Positions 28,366 to 39,088 of a stretch of DNA of 64,000 nucleotides are shown here, piece by piece. A program made the position numbers and the translations under genes. Each line of letters starts with the position of its first letter. Within the stretch, counting starts at the first letter, position 1. Under the pieces are notes generated by a model that was not told the DNA's origin, made no database searches, and worked only from the letters and a program-made list of their open reading frames with translations. Source of the stretch: Gaiellasilicea sp963811885 (GTDB lineage: Bacteria; Actinomycetota; Thermoleophilia; Gaiellales; Gaiellaceae). Where the stretch lies: positions 1 to 64,000 of the forward strand of contig CAWETB010000007.1 in NCBI GenBank assembly GCA_963811885.1. The letters are read 5' to 3'.

Positions 28366-29213
28366 GCTCCTACGACGCCCGCTCGATGACTGCACCGCTC
28401 AGGCGCGTCCTCGTGCGCCCGCCGCAGCCCGCCGACGCCGACCGCTGGCGCGAGTACGGCTGGCGCGCGGAGCCCGACGCCGGCGAGGCGGCGGCAGAGC
28501 ACGAGGCGTTGCGCGAGATCCTCGCCGGCGCCGGCGCCGAGGTGATCGTCGCCGAGGGAGAGCCCGGCAATCCGGATGCGATCTACGCGTACGACCCGGT
28601 CCTCGTGGGCGAGCGAGGCGCCGTTCTGCTCCGGCCGGGCAAGGACGGCCGGCTCGGCGAGCCGGACGCGCTGGAGGCGGCGCTCGCGGAGGCCGGTGTC
28701 CCGGTCGCCGCGCGGATCGAGGCGCCGGGGACGATCGACGGCGGCGACACGCTCTGGCTCGACCGCGACACGCTCCTCGTCGGGCGCGGCTACCGGACGA
28801 ACGCCTCCGGGGTCGAGCAGCTCCAGGCCGCGTTCCCGGACGCCGAGGTGCTCTCGTACGACCTCCCGCACTGGCATGGCCGCGCGGAGGTGATGCACCT
28901 GATGAGCCTGATCTCGCCGCTCGCCGACGACCTCGCGCTCGTCTATCCGCGGTTGGCGCCCGTCCGGCTGCTGGAGCTGCTCGCGGAGCGCGGGATCGAG
29001 ACCGTCGAGGTGCCGGACGCCGAGTTCGAGTCGATGGGCCCGAACGTGCTCGCGCTGGGGCCGCGGCTCGCGCTCGCGCTCGAGGGAAACGACGAGACGC
29101 GGCGCCGGATGGAGGCCGCCGGCGTCGAGGTGCTCGTCTACAAGGGCGACGAGATCTCCCGCAAGGGCGACGGCGGGCCGACGTGCCTGACGCGGCCGGT
29201 GCTGCGCGGCTGA
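28362..29213 (+). CDS. Amidinotransferase/dimethylarginine dimethylaminohydrolase-family protein
   Basis: 283 residues, pentein fold. Motifs: VLVRPP near the start, TIDGGDTLW (substrate guanidino contacts), GYRTNASGVEQL, His in AEVMHLMSLISP and the catalytic Cys in GGPTCLTRPVL at the C-terminus. Probable hydrolase of arginine, methylated arginine or a related guanidino compound. An earlier ATG at 28362 and a later one at 28386 are both possible; the first overlaps the GDSL gene by 4 nt. Confidence 0.88.
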   Translation: MSSYDARSMTAPLRRVLVRPPQPADADRWREYGWRAEPDAGEAAAEHEALREILAGAGAEVIVAEGEPGNPDAIYAYDPVLVGERGAVLLRPGKDGRLGEPDALEAALAEAGVPVAARIEAPGTIDGGDTLWLDRDTLLVGRGYRTNASGVEQLQAAFPDAEVLSYDLPHWHGRAEVMHLMSLISPLADDLALVYPRLAPVRLLELLAERGIETVEVPDAEFESMGPNVLALGPRLALALEGNDETRRRMEAAGVEVLVYKGDEISRKGDGGPTCLTRPVLRG

Positions 29214-29219
29214 CCCCGG

Positions 29220-30284
29220 CTAGGCCGGCTCGTCCAGCGTCAGCTGGCGGTAGTCCGAGAGCCCGGAGACGCCGACGCCGACGAGCCTGAGCGCGCCCGG
29301 CCGGTCGCGGAGGCCGCGATCGAGCAGCGAGCAGGCGAGATCGCCGATCCGGCCGGCGTCGTCGATCCCGACGTCGAGGCTGGTCGAGCGGCTCCGGATC
29401 GAAAAGTCGCCGTAGCGGAGCTTCGCCGTCACCGTCCGTGCCGAGAGCCCGTCGCGGCGGAGGTAGGCGCCGACCTGCTCGGCCATCCGCCGCAGCTCGG
29501 CGTGGAGCGCGCCGCGGTCGTGCAGGTCGCGCTCGAACGTCTCCTCGACCGAGATCGAGATCCGCTCGGCGCTGCCTTCGAGGCCGCGCGGGTCGATCCC
29601 GTTCGCGCGGTCGCGGAGCATCCGTCCCACCTGGCCGGGAAGCAGCGCCCGCAGCTCGAGGTCGGCGAGGCCGGCGAGCCCGCCGACGGTCGTCACACCC
29701 GCGGCCGCGAGCCGCTCCTCCGCGCGCGGCCCGACGCCCGGGAGTGCGCGAACGGGAAACGGGGCGAGGAACCGCGCCTCGGTGCCCGCCGGAACGACCG
29801 TGATCCCGCCCGGCTTGCGGCGGTCGGACGCGACCTTTGCGACCACCTTGGTCGGTGCGACGCCGAGTGCGCAGGAGAGGCTCGTGGCTGCGCGCACCGA
29901 CGTCTGCACCGCCCCGGCCACGGCGCGTGCGCGCGAATAGTCGGCCGCGAGCCCGGTGAAGTCGAGGTAGCCCTCGTCGAGACCGGTGCGCTCGACCCGC
30001 GGGACGACCTCGCGCACGGCCGCCCACACGGCCTGCGAGTACTCCCGGTAGAGCGAGTGGCGCGGCCGGACGAAGACCGCAGTCGGGCAGCGTCGAAGCG
30101 CCTCCGCGCAGCTCATCGCGGAGTGGATGCCGAAGCGGCGCGCGACGTAGTTCGCGGTCGAGACGACGCCCCGGCCGTGCGGGTCGCCGCCGACGACGAG
30201 CGGCTTTCGCCGCAGCTCGGGCTGCTCCAGCTCCTCCACGGCGGCGAAGAACGCGTCCAGGTCGAGGTGGGCGAGAATCGCCAT
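29220..30284 (-). CDS. dinB: DNA polymerase IV (Y-family)
   Basis: 354 residues. Palm/finger motifs HLDLDAFFAAVEELEQPEL and the catalytic acidic pair in TGLDEGYLDF (usual Ser-Ile-Asp-Glu-Ala-Tyr, here Gly replaces Ser and Ala), GVAPTKVVAKVASDRRKPGG, the helix-hairpin-helix ALPGVGPRAEERL, and a little-finger domain ending GVSGLSDYRQLTL. Translesion synthesis polymerase; no C-terminal beta-clamp motif is obvious. ATG 30284 chosen, with 30296 as an alternative. Divergent from and overlapping the beta-lactamase-like gene start. Confidence 0.93.
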   Translation of the reverse strand: MAILAHLDLDAFFAAVEELEQPELRRKPLVVGGDPHGRGVVSTANYVARRFGIHSAMSCAEALRRCPTAVFVRPRHSLYREYSQAVWAAVREVVPRVERTGLDEGYLDFTGLAADYSRARAVAGAVQTSVRAATSLSCALGVAPTKVVAKVASDRRKPGGITVVPAGTEARFLAPFPVRALPGVGPRAEERLAAAGVTTVGGLAGLADLELRALLPGQVGRMLRDRANGIDPRGLEGSAERISISVEETFERDLHDRGALHAELRRMAEQVGAYLRRDGLSARTVTAKLRYGDFSIRSRSTSLDVGIDDAGRIGDLACSLLDRGLRDRPGALRLVGVGVSGLSDYRQLTLDEPA

Positions 30285-31385
30285 GATTCCAATCATGCTG
30301 GACGCCCCGGCCCTTCCCCCTCCGGCGATCGTCGCGCCCGCGCCGCGCGAGGTCTCCTTCGGCCTCGTCTCCGGCCGGGCACCGCTCGGGACGAAGAAGA
30401 TCATCGTCCACGTCGGCCGGTACGTCGCCGCCGAGGAGCCGCTTCGCGGCCGCTCGTTCTCGCTGCACGTGCGGCTGACGGGAGGCCCGACCACGATCAA
30501 GGTCACGGCCGTCGACGGCCGCAACCGCCGCTCCGTCCGCGTCGTCGAGCCGGTCTACGGCCTGCCGAAGGACTCCGATCCGCGCGAGCGGGCGCCGCGG
30601 CTCGACCCGACCCTCGCCCGCACGATCCGCACGCTCGCGGCGCGACACGGCGGCACGAGCGGCATCTACGTCCAGGATCTCCGGACGGGGCGAGGCGCCG
30701 CCTGGAACGCCGGCGCGCGCTTCCCCGCCGCCTCGACGCTGAAGCTGGCGATCGCGGTCACCGTCCTCCGGACGCTCGAGCACAAGCCCGAGTCGTTCAC
30801 GCAGGTCTCGCGGCTGCTCGGCAAGATGCTCGTCAGCTCCGACAACGACGCCGCCAATGCGCTCGAGGTGTGGCTCGCGGGGTCGACGTCTGCGGGCTCC
30901 GACCGCGTCAACGCGACGATGCGGGCGCTCGGGCTGAACGACTCGCTGATGTACGGCGGCTACGAGACGTCTCGCCGCCCGGCCGCCGCGACGGCGCCGA
31001 TCCCGATCCGGGTCGAGAGCCAGCCGGCGTTCGGCGTCGGCAAGTACACGACCGCCGCCGATCTCGTCGCGCCTCGCCCGTGCGGTGTATCTCGCAGCCT
31101 CCGGGAAGGGGCCGCTGCTGCGGCTGGGGGTCACGGCCTCCGAGGCCAGATATCTGCTCTGGCTGCTCGCGCAGGTGACCGACCGCGGCAAGCTCGACCG
31201 CTTCCTCCGCGGCCCGGTCGTGATGCACAAGGCGGGCTGGCTGACCGGCGCCCGGCACGACAACGGCATCGTCGCCTATCGAGGGCGGCGTCTTCGTCGC
31301 CACCGTGATGACGTGGCACGCCGCCGCGGCCGACGAGCTCGCGGGCCAGGTCGCGCTGAGCGCCTTCGCCCGCTTCGCCGGCTAG
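30283..31385 (+). CDS. Beta-lactamase-like serine hydrolase with N-terminal beta-sandwich, two frameshifts
   Basis: About 366 residues. Residues 1-95 look like a small beta-sandwich (FGLVSGRAPLGTKK, VHVGRY, VRLTGGPTTIKVTAVDG). The rest is the class A beta-lactamase/PBP fold: STLK (Ser-x-x-Lys), SDN in VSSDNDAAN, and KAG in VVMHKAGWL where KTG is usual. Breaks at about 31069 (extra G) and 31280 (extra C) are bridged. No signal peptide is visible from ATG 30283 or 30295, although the fold normally acts outside the membrane, so the start may be wrong or the protein cytoplasmic. Convergent with the XRE-cupin gene, 4-nt overlap. Confidence 0.8.
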
Positions 31386-31960
31386 TACGGGTTCGGGACG
31401 GAGACCCAGAGCACGCGGAGCGTCTCCGTGTCGGAGGCGTTCCGCCAGGTGTGCGGCTTCGAGAGGGGGTACGTGAGCGCGTCGCCCTGCTCGAGCACGT
31501 GCGTCTCGTCGGCCACCTTGATCTCGAGCGTCCCCTCCAGCACGTAGACGAACTCCATCTCGCCGGGCAGGGAGTAGAGCTCGTCGCCCGCGCCCGCACC
31601 CGGAGCGACCTCGGACTCGATCGCCTGGAACCGCTCCTCGTCGCGCGAGGAGAGGAGGTGGTTCTCGGTCGAGAAGGAGGAGTCGACCTTCGGGCGCTCG
31701 TCGCGCCGGACGAGGGCCGGGGCGGGCTCGACCTCGAAGATGTGGGAGAGCCGGACGCCGAGCGCATCGCAGATCCGCGCGATCGAGGAGAGCGAAGGCG
31801 CCGTCCGGTCGCGCTCGAGCTGGCTGATGAAGCCCTTCGTCAGCCCGGTGGCCGCTGCGAGCTGCTCGATCGTGAGCCCGCGCTCGCGGCGGAGCGAGCG
31901 GACGCGCGCGCCGACCTTCGGCGTGTCGTTGCGGGCAGCGAGCGGCGTAGCTCTCGGCAT
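31382..31960 (-). CDS. XRE-family regulator with C-terminal cupin domain
   Basis: 192 residues. Helix-turn-helix at residues 18-75 (VRSLRRERGLTIEQLAAATG, FISQLERDRTAPSLSSI). Cupin sensor domain at 110-190 with ELYSLPGEMEFVYVLEGTLE and YPLSKPHTWRNASD. The PuuR/SutR-type architecture responds to small metabolites such as polyamines or amino acids. Divergent from lon with about 77-110 bp between them; the ACTACA-N5-TGTAGT palindrome there is a candidate target. Confidence 0.9.
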   Translation of the reverse strand: MPRATPLAARNDTPKVGARVRSLRRERGLTIEQLAAATGLTKGFISQLERDRTAPSLSSIARICDALGVRLSHIFEVEPAPALVRRDERPKVDSSFSTENHLLSSRDEERFQAIESEVAPGAGAGDELYSLPGEMEFVYVLEGTLEIKVADETHVLEQGDALTYPLSKPHTWRNASDTETLRVLWVSVPNPY

Positions 31961-32016
31961 GAGCCGATCATACGCAGGTTTAGTCCAGCGGCAACTGCTC
32001 CGAGGCGGGGAATATC

Positions 32017-32033
32017 ACTACACTTTTTGTAGT
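32017..32033. promoter_or_regulatory. Palindrome ACTACA-N5-TGTAGT between the XRE-cupin and lon genes
   Basis: Perfect 6-bp arms around CTTTT in an A+T-rich pocket within otherwise G+C-rich DNA, upstream of lon and of the divergent XRE-cupin gene. It does not match the HspR (HAIR) box. Operator, or -10 region overlap, is the likely meaning. The regulator is not identified; the neighbouring XRE protein is a candidate. Confidence 0.5.
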
Positions 32034-32073
32034 TGGTATGGGTATGGAAGAGATCAATGCAAGGAGTGATGGC

Positions 32074-34339
<2,266 letters not shown>

Positions 34340-34350
<11 letters not shown>

Positions 34351-34651
34351 ATCCTGCCGCCCCGTCCCCGAGGAGGTCCGCCGCGCGGCGGACCTCCTCG
34401 AGCGGCGCTGGGTCGTCTCGGTGCTGTGGGCGTCCTACGAGGGCGCGACGCGCTTCAACGAGTTCAAGCAGGCGGTCGGGGCGATCCCGCCGGGCACGCT
34501 CGCCCAGCGGCTGGTCGAGCTCGAGGACGCCGGTGTGCTGGAGCGGCGCGTGATCGACGCGCGGCCGCCGCGGGTCGAGTACCGGCTGACGGCGGAAGGC
34601 CGGCGGCTCAAGCTCGTGGTCGACGCGGTCGCCGCGTTCGCCGACCGCTGA
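34340..34651 (+). CDS. HxlR-family winged-helix regulator
   Basis: 103 residues, typical HxlR length. It begins MRCRSCRPVPEEVRRAADLL and shows the HxlR winged helix: ERRWVVSVLWASYEGATRFNEF (in two parts), IPPGTLAQRLVELEDAGVLERR, EYRLTAEGRRL. The N-terminal Cys pair (C-x2-C) could sense redox. It overlaps the 3' end of lon by 11 nt, so it is probably translated with it. The convergent cupin gene is a possible target. Confidence 0.85.
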
Positions 34652-34657
34652 GATCTC

Positions 34658-34686
34658 AGAGCTTGTGTTTCAGAAACACAAGCTCT
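34658..34686 (+). terminator. Hairpin after lon-hxlR, first copy of a 29-bp palindrome
   Basis: Perfect 13-bp arms AGAGCTTGTGTTT/AAACACAAGCTCT with a 3-nt loop, then TCTT. Its position 6 nt after the hxlR stop fits an intrinsic terminator. A second copy lies 70 bp further on. Confidence 0.55.
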
Positions 34687-34755
34687 TCTTACGCAGCGCC
34701 TGAGGCCTGATCCGGCTCGTTCTGGCGCTTCCAGGCGTCGGCCGCCGCGCGGAAC

Positions 34756-34778
34756 GAGCTTGTGTTTCTGAAACACAA
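34756..34778. repeat. Second copy of the AGCTTGTGTTT palindrome
   Basis: Shares 23 bp with the reverse complement of the hairpin at 34658, with 8-bp perfect arms TTGTGTTT/AAACACAA around CTG. The A+T-rich composition differs from the flanking DNA. Possible REP-like element or operator pair. Confidence 0.55.
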
Positions 34779-34799
34779 AGTCCCGTCCGCGGCCGCAAG

Positions 34800-34834
34800 G
34801 GACGTGTCCCAGGGACTGTCCCCGGGACACGTCC
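34800..34834. repeat. Inverted repeat GGACGTGTCCC/GGGACACGTCC
   Basis: Eleven-bp perfect arms with a 13-nt loop, 12 nt beyond the cupin stop on the minus strand. Suitable as the terminator of the minus-strand cupin gene, although no T-run is present. The GGGAC/GTCCC core is itself repeated several times within the loop. Confidence 0.55.
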
Positions 34835-34846
34835 TTCACGGACGTT

Positions 34847-35422
34847 CTAGATGGCGAGCGCTGCCGGTGCGCTCTCCTCGGTGCCGTCGTACTCGGGCTT
34901 GAAGCCGAGTGCGCGGCCGAGCGGGGCGCCCATGGCCAGGCCGAGCTTCTGCATCCAGGCCGGCGGGAACGGGAGCCGCACGTCGTCGAAGTGCGCGTTC
35001 GCGATCACCGCGAGGCGGAGCGGGTTCGGCATGCCCTTCTTGTTCGTCTTGCCGTCGTTGGCGAGCGCGAACATCGTCTCGAGCAGCCGCTCGAACTGGA
35101 GCGCGGGCCGAACCTCGGTCACGAAGACCGCCTCGGTCTCGCCGGCGTTCCAGAACTTGTGCGAGCTGCCGGCCGGCACGATCACGGTCTCGCCGGGGCC
35201 GGCGACGATCTCCTCGCCGTCGAGCTTGAAGGCCACCGTGCCCGACTCGATCTCGAAGCGCTCGGTCTGGTACGGGTGCATGTGCGCCGCCGCGACGAAG
35301 CCGTTCGGCTGGACGGTGCACTCGACGAGAACGTACTCGCCCCCGGTCTCGCGCGACGTCTCCAGGAAGAGCAGGCGCTCACCGGTGACGGGGTTCTCGA
35401 TCACATCTCCCTTGCGAATCAT
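34847..35422 (-). CDS. Cupin-domain protein
   Basis: 191 residues. The cupin core spans residues 30-110: HMHPYQTERFEIESGTVAF (first motif) and PAGSSHKFWNAGE (second) provide His/Glu metal ligands. About 80 further residues are predicted helical/loop (FERLLETMFALAND, GLAMGAPLGRALGF) and have no assigned function. ATG 35422 has a GGGAG Shine-Dalgarno 7 nt upstream, which lies inside a perfect inverted repeat (35425-35470). Confidence 0.82.
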   Translation of the reverse strand: MIRKGDVIENPVTGERLLFLETSRETGGEYVLVECTVQPNGFVAAAHMHPYQTERFEIESGTVAFKLDGEEIVAGPGETVIVPAGSSHKFWNAGETEAVFVTEVRPALQFERLLETMFALANDGKTNKKGMPNPLRLAVIANAHFDDVRLPFPPAWMQKLGLAMGAPLGRALGFKPEYDGTEESAPAALAI

Positions 35423-35424
35423 CT

Positions 35425-35470
35425 GACTCCCTTTCAGTCGTTTTGCAGCGATTTCTCTTGAAAGGGAGTC
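35425..35470 (-). promoter_or_regulatory. Inverted repeat enclosing the cupin ribosome-binding site
   Basis: Perfect 12-bp arms GACTCCCTTTCA/TGAAAGGGAGTC separated by 22 nt, ending 2 nt before the ATG of the cupin gene. As RNA the arm carrying AAGGGAG would be paired and ribosome access blocked; as DNA it could be an operator. No ligand-binding RNA family is recognised. Confidence 0.6.
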
Positions 35471-35587
35471 TCTGCGAGCGCCGCCTTCGCGTCGTCGGCC
35501 GCCGAAACGATTCGGCCTGCCCGCGGAGACGATCTCGCCGGCGGCGGCGTCGCCCTCGAGGATGACGGCGTGTCATCCCGGAACGAA

Positions 35588-35613
35588 AAGGGGCGGCCCG
35601 CACGCCGCCCCTT
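35588..35613 (-). terminator. Terminator after the FtsX-family permease
   Basis: Perfect 10-bp stem AAGGGGCGGC/GCCGCCCCTT with a 6-nt loop, followed by TTTT on the minus strand, 25 nt beyond the permease stop. Ends the 38949-35638 operon. Confidence 0.75.
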
Positions 35614-35637
35614 CCCACTCGCCGCAGTGCCCCCGAC

Positions 35638-38182
35638 CTATTCGTACTGGAGTGCGTTGAGCACGTTCAGCCGTGCCGCTCGTCGCGCCGGCGCGATCGC
35701 GGCGAGGATGCCGGCCAGGATCGCGACGACCGTGAAGACGACCAGCGTCCCGACCGGCAGCGAGAACGAGACGCCGAACTTCGACAGCGACTGCGTCACG
35801 AGCGCCGCCAGGGCGATGCCGAGCGGAAGCCCGAGCGCGGCGCCGATCAGGGCGGTGATCACGCTCTCCTGCCGGATCATCCGGCGTGCCTGCCGCCTCG
35901 TCATCCCGACCGCCCGCAGCATGCCGAGCTCGCGGGTGCGCTCGAAGACGGCGAGCACGAGCGTGTTCACCATCCCGAACAGCGAGACGATCACCGAGAG
36001 CGCGAGCAGGACGTAGAAGAGGTTCATCACGTCGGTCAGCCACGCCGTCCAGTTGGCGATGAACTCGTCGTCCGGTCTGGAGCTTCGCGTCCGGGTACGC
36101 GGCGAGCGCGTGCTCGAGCCCGGCCGTCGAATCGGCCTGCACGAGCGTGAGCATGTCGCCCGGCCGCGGGAAGTTGGCGTCGAAGGTCTTCTGCGAGAGG
36201 ACGATGTTCCCGAGCAGCTGGTCGAGGTCGCCGTGCTTCTTGTAGACGCCGCGGACGGTCGTCGAGACGTCCTTGCCGGCGGGCGTGACGAAGACCAGCG
36301 TGTCGCCGACGTGGCCGTCGCCCTCGCGGACGATCGCGCCGCCGCCGTCGAGCGTCGCGAGCGACGCATCGCCGCCCTCGAGCCACTCGAACTTGTACGC
36401 CCGGGCGATCGTGGCCGGGTCGACGCCGCTGACGGCCTTCTCGCCGTCGCCCACGACCTGGACCTGGTCGCCGCGGATCGACGAGCTGACGACGACGCCT
36501 GGCGCCTTCGCAGCGGCCTCGCCGGCGCCGATCGGGACCGCGTCCCAACCGCTCTGCGAGGTGATCACGTGGCTCGTGCCGAGCTGATTGCGCAGCGCGG
36601 TCTCGTCGCTCGCGAGCAGGCCCTTGCCGAAGACGGCCACGAACGAGACGAGCGTGAGCCCGATCATCAGCGCCGCCGCGGTCGAGGCGGTACGGCCCGG
36701 ATTGCGGATCGCGTTCTCCTGTGCGAGCCGGCCCGCCACTCCGCCGAGCCGGGCGGCCGGGAGGCCGACGACGTGGGCGAGCGGGCGCACGAGTCGCGGC
36801 GCGATCACGGCGAGGCCGATGAAGATGCCGAAGGCGCCGCCGGCGATGCCGAGGATGCGCACCGCGGTCGAGACGTCCGAGCCGAGCGTCCCGTAGACGA
36901 GCCCGAAGACCGACAGCGCCGTCACGACGAGGCCGAAGCCGAGCATCTTCCGCGACTGCTTCTTCACGACCATGCCGCCTTCGCGGACAGCTGCGATCGG
37001 AGCGATCCGCGTCGCCCGCACGGCCGGCCACACCGAGGCGACCAGCGTGACGAGCGTGCCCGTCAGGATCGCGACGACGGCCGTCCGCGGACGGAAGACG
37101 GTGGCGGACTGCGGCAGCTCGAGCTCGACAGCCTTGAAGAGGGCGGTCAGCCCCTTCGCGAGCAGGACGCCGAGGCCGAGGCCGACCGCGGAGGCGACGA
37201 GGCCGAGCACCGTGCCTTCGAGCACGACCGAGCGGAGCACCTGGCGGCGCGAGGCGCCGAGCGTCCGCAGGGTCGCGAGCTCCTTCGTCCGCTGTGCGAC
37301 CGTGATCGAGAGCGTGTTGAAGATGACGAACGCGCCGACGAAGAGCGCGATCCCGCCGAACGCGAGCAGGAAGTAGCGGATGAAGGAGACGAACTCGCCG
37401 ACGCCTTCACCGTCCGCCTTCGCCTGCTCGGCGCCGGTCTTCACCTCGGCCGAGTCGGGCAGCGTCACCGAGATCGCATCCAGCAGGCGCTGCTCGCCGA
37501 CGCCGTCCTTGGCTGCGACGGCGACCGCGTCGTACCCGGTCTTGCCGAGCACGCTGCGTGCCGTCTCGACGTCGAAGAGCGCGATCGTGGCGCCGCCGAG
37601 GCTGTTGACGTCGCCGAACTTGACGATCCCGGTCAGCTCGTAGCTGCGCACGGGGCCCTCACCGGCGACCTTGACCGTGTCACCGACGTGGAAGTTCTCC
37701 TTGTCGGCGGTGCTCGCGTCGATCACGACCTCGCTCGGGACCGGAGGCCCAGTCGCCCGTCGACGAGCTTGAAGGGGTTGAAGCGCTCGTCCTTCGGGCT
37801 CGACGCCGAGCCCGAAGGTCGGGTTGTTGCCCTGGATCGCCTTGCCCTTGCGGTCGAGGATCTTCGCCTGGTTCGCGTCGCCGGAGAGGTCGAGGATGGT
37901 GCCGGCGGCGGCCTCGACCTCGGGAAGCGCCCGCACCTTGGTGAGCACGTCCTCGGAGATCTGCGCCTTGCCGGTCTGCGACCACTCGACGAGCTTCTTG
38001 CCCGAGACGACGGCGTCGGTCTGCTCGTAGGAGCTCGAGAAGATCGAGTCGAACGCCTTGTCGATCGTGTCGGTCAGGACCAGCGTGCCGCTGACCATCG
38101 CGACGCCGAGGACGATCGCGATCGCCGTCAGCGTCGAGCGGAGCTTGCGTGCGAGCAGGCCGCGGAGGGCGACGCGCCTCAT
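35638..38182 (-). CDS. MacB/FtsX-family ABC transporter permease, frameshifted
   Basis: About 848 residues. N-terminal helix (LRSTLTAIAIVLGVAMVSGT) and an extracytoplasmic MacB_PCD domain are followed by a three-helix FtsX core (residues 260-400, with RTKELATLRTLGASRRQVLR), a second external domain and a second FtsX core (RTRELGMLRAVGMTRRQARRM). The duplicated layout is typical of Gram-positive LolCDE/MacB-like exporters. Breaks at about 36076 (extra G), 37750 and 37795. ATG 38182 overlaps the ATPase stop by 4 nt. Probable function: extraction or efflux of lipid, peptide or antibiotic. Confidence 0.87.
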
Positions 38183-38949
38183 CGATCCGCCACCGCGCTG
38201 AGGACGTCGAGGATCTCGGTCTGCGACGAGCGGCCGAGCTCCTTGACGATCACGCCGTCGGCGAGGAAGAGAACCCGATCGGCGATCGTGGCCGCACGCG
38301 GATCGTGCGTGACCATCACCGTCGTCTGCCCGTACGTGTCGACGGCCCCGCGGAGGAGGCCGAGGATCTCGGCGGAGGTCTGCGAGTCGAGGTTGCCCGT
38401 CGGCTCGTCGGCGAACAGCACCGTCGGCTTGGAGACGAGCGCGCGTGCCACCGCGACGCGCTGCTGCTGGCCGCCCGAGAGCTCGGAGGGCCGGTGCGAG
38501 CGCCGGTCGGCGAGGCCGGTCGCGTCGAGCAGCTCGGCGATCCACGCCCGCTCGGGCTTCTCACCGGCGATCGAGAGCGGCAGGAGGATGTTCTCCTCGG
38601 CGGAGAGCATCGGCAGGAGGTTGAAGAACTGGAAGACGAAGCCGATGTGACGACGCCGCAGCTTCGTCAGGTCGTTGTCCTTGAGCGTCGTCAGCTCGAC
38701 GCCGTCGATCTGGACGCTGCCGGTGCTCGGCTTGTCGAGCCCGGCGAGGATGTGCATGAGCGTCGACTTGCCCGAGCCGGACGGGCCCATGACCGCGGTC
38801 AGATGGCCGCGCGGGATCGCCAGCGACACGTCTCTGAGCGCGTCGACGGCGGTGTCGCCGGCGCCGTAGCGGCGGCTCAGGTCGCGGGCGACGACGACGC
38901 CCGCCGGCTGGGTCTCCTGCTCGTGAGCGAGCGCGAGTGCTGCTTCCAT
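38179..38949 (-). CDS. MacB/LolD-type ABC ATPase
   Basis: 256 residues. Walker A GPSGSGKST, Q-loop FVFQFFNLLPMLSAEENI, signature LSGGQQQRVAVA, Walker B VLFADEPTGNLD and H-loop VTHDPRAATIADR: all features of LolD/MacB ATPases. Start ATG 38949 has AAGGAG about 12 nt upstream. Divergent from the histidine kinase at 39089, about 140 bp apart. Confidence 0.94.
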   Translation of the reverse strand: MEAALALAHEQETQPAGVVVARDLSRRYGAGDTAVDALRDVSLAIPRGHLTAVMGPSGSGKSTLMHILAGLDKPSTGSVQIDGVELTTLKDNDLTKLRRRHIGFVFQFFNLLPMLSAEENILLPLSIAGEKPERAWIAELLDATGLADRRSHRPSELSGGQQQRVAVARALVSKPTVLFADEPTGNLDSQTSAEILGLLRGAVDTYGQTTVMVTHDPRAATIADRVLFLADGVIVKELGRSSQTEILDVLSAVADR

Positions 38950-39088
38950 GACGTGTGACGTCTCCTTCGAGTCGGGTCGAATCGGAACCTGACGTCGAGT
39001 GTGCGGGCCACACGCCGGGCTCGGCATCGGCCAGGCTGGCCATTCGGCATCCTCCGTGAGGATGATTCCGAGGTCGTCACACCGGACG

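Noticed and set aside
29502..31178. Long plus-strand frame of 558 residues.
   Set aside because: Antisense to dinB over most of its length, no domain, composition typical of shadow frames.
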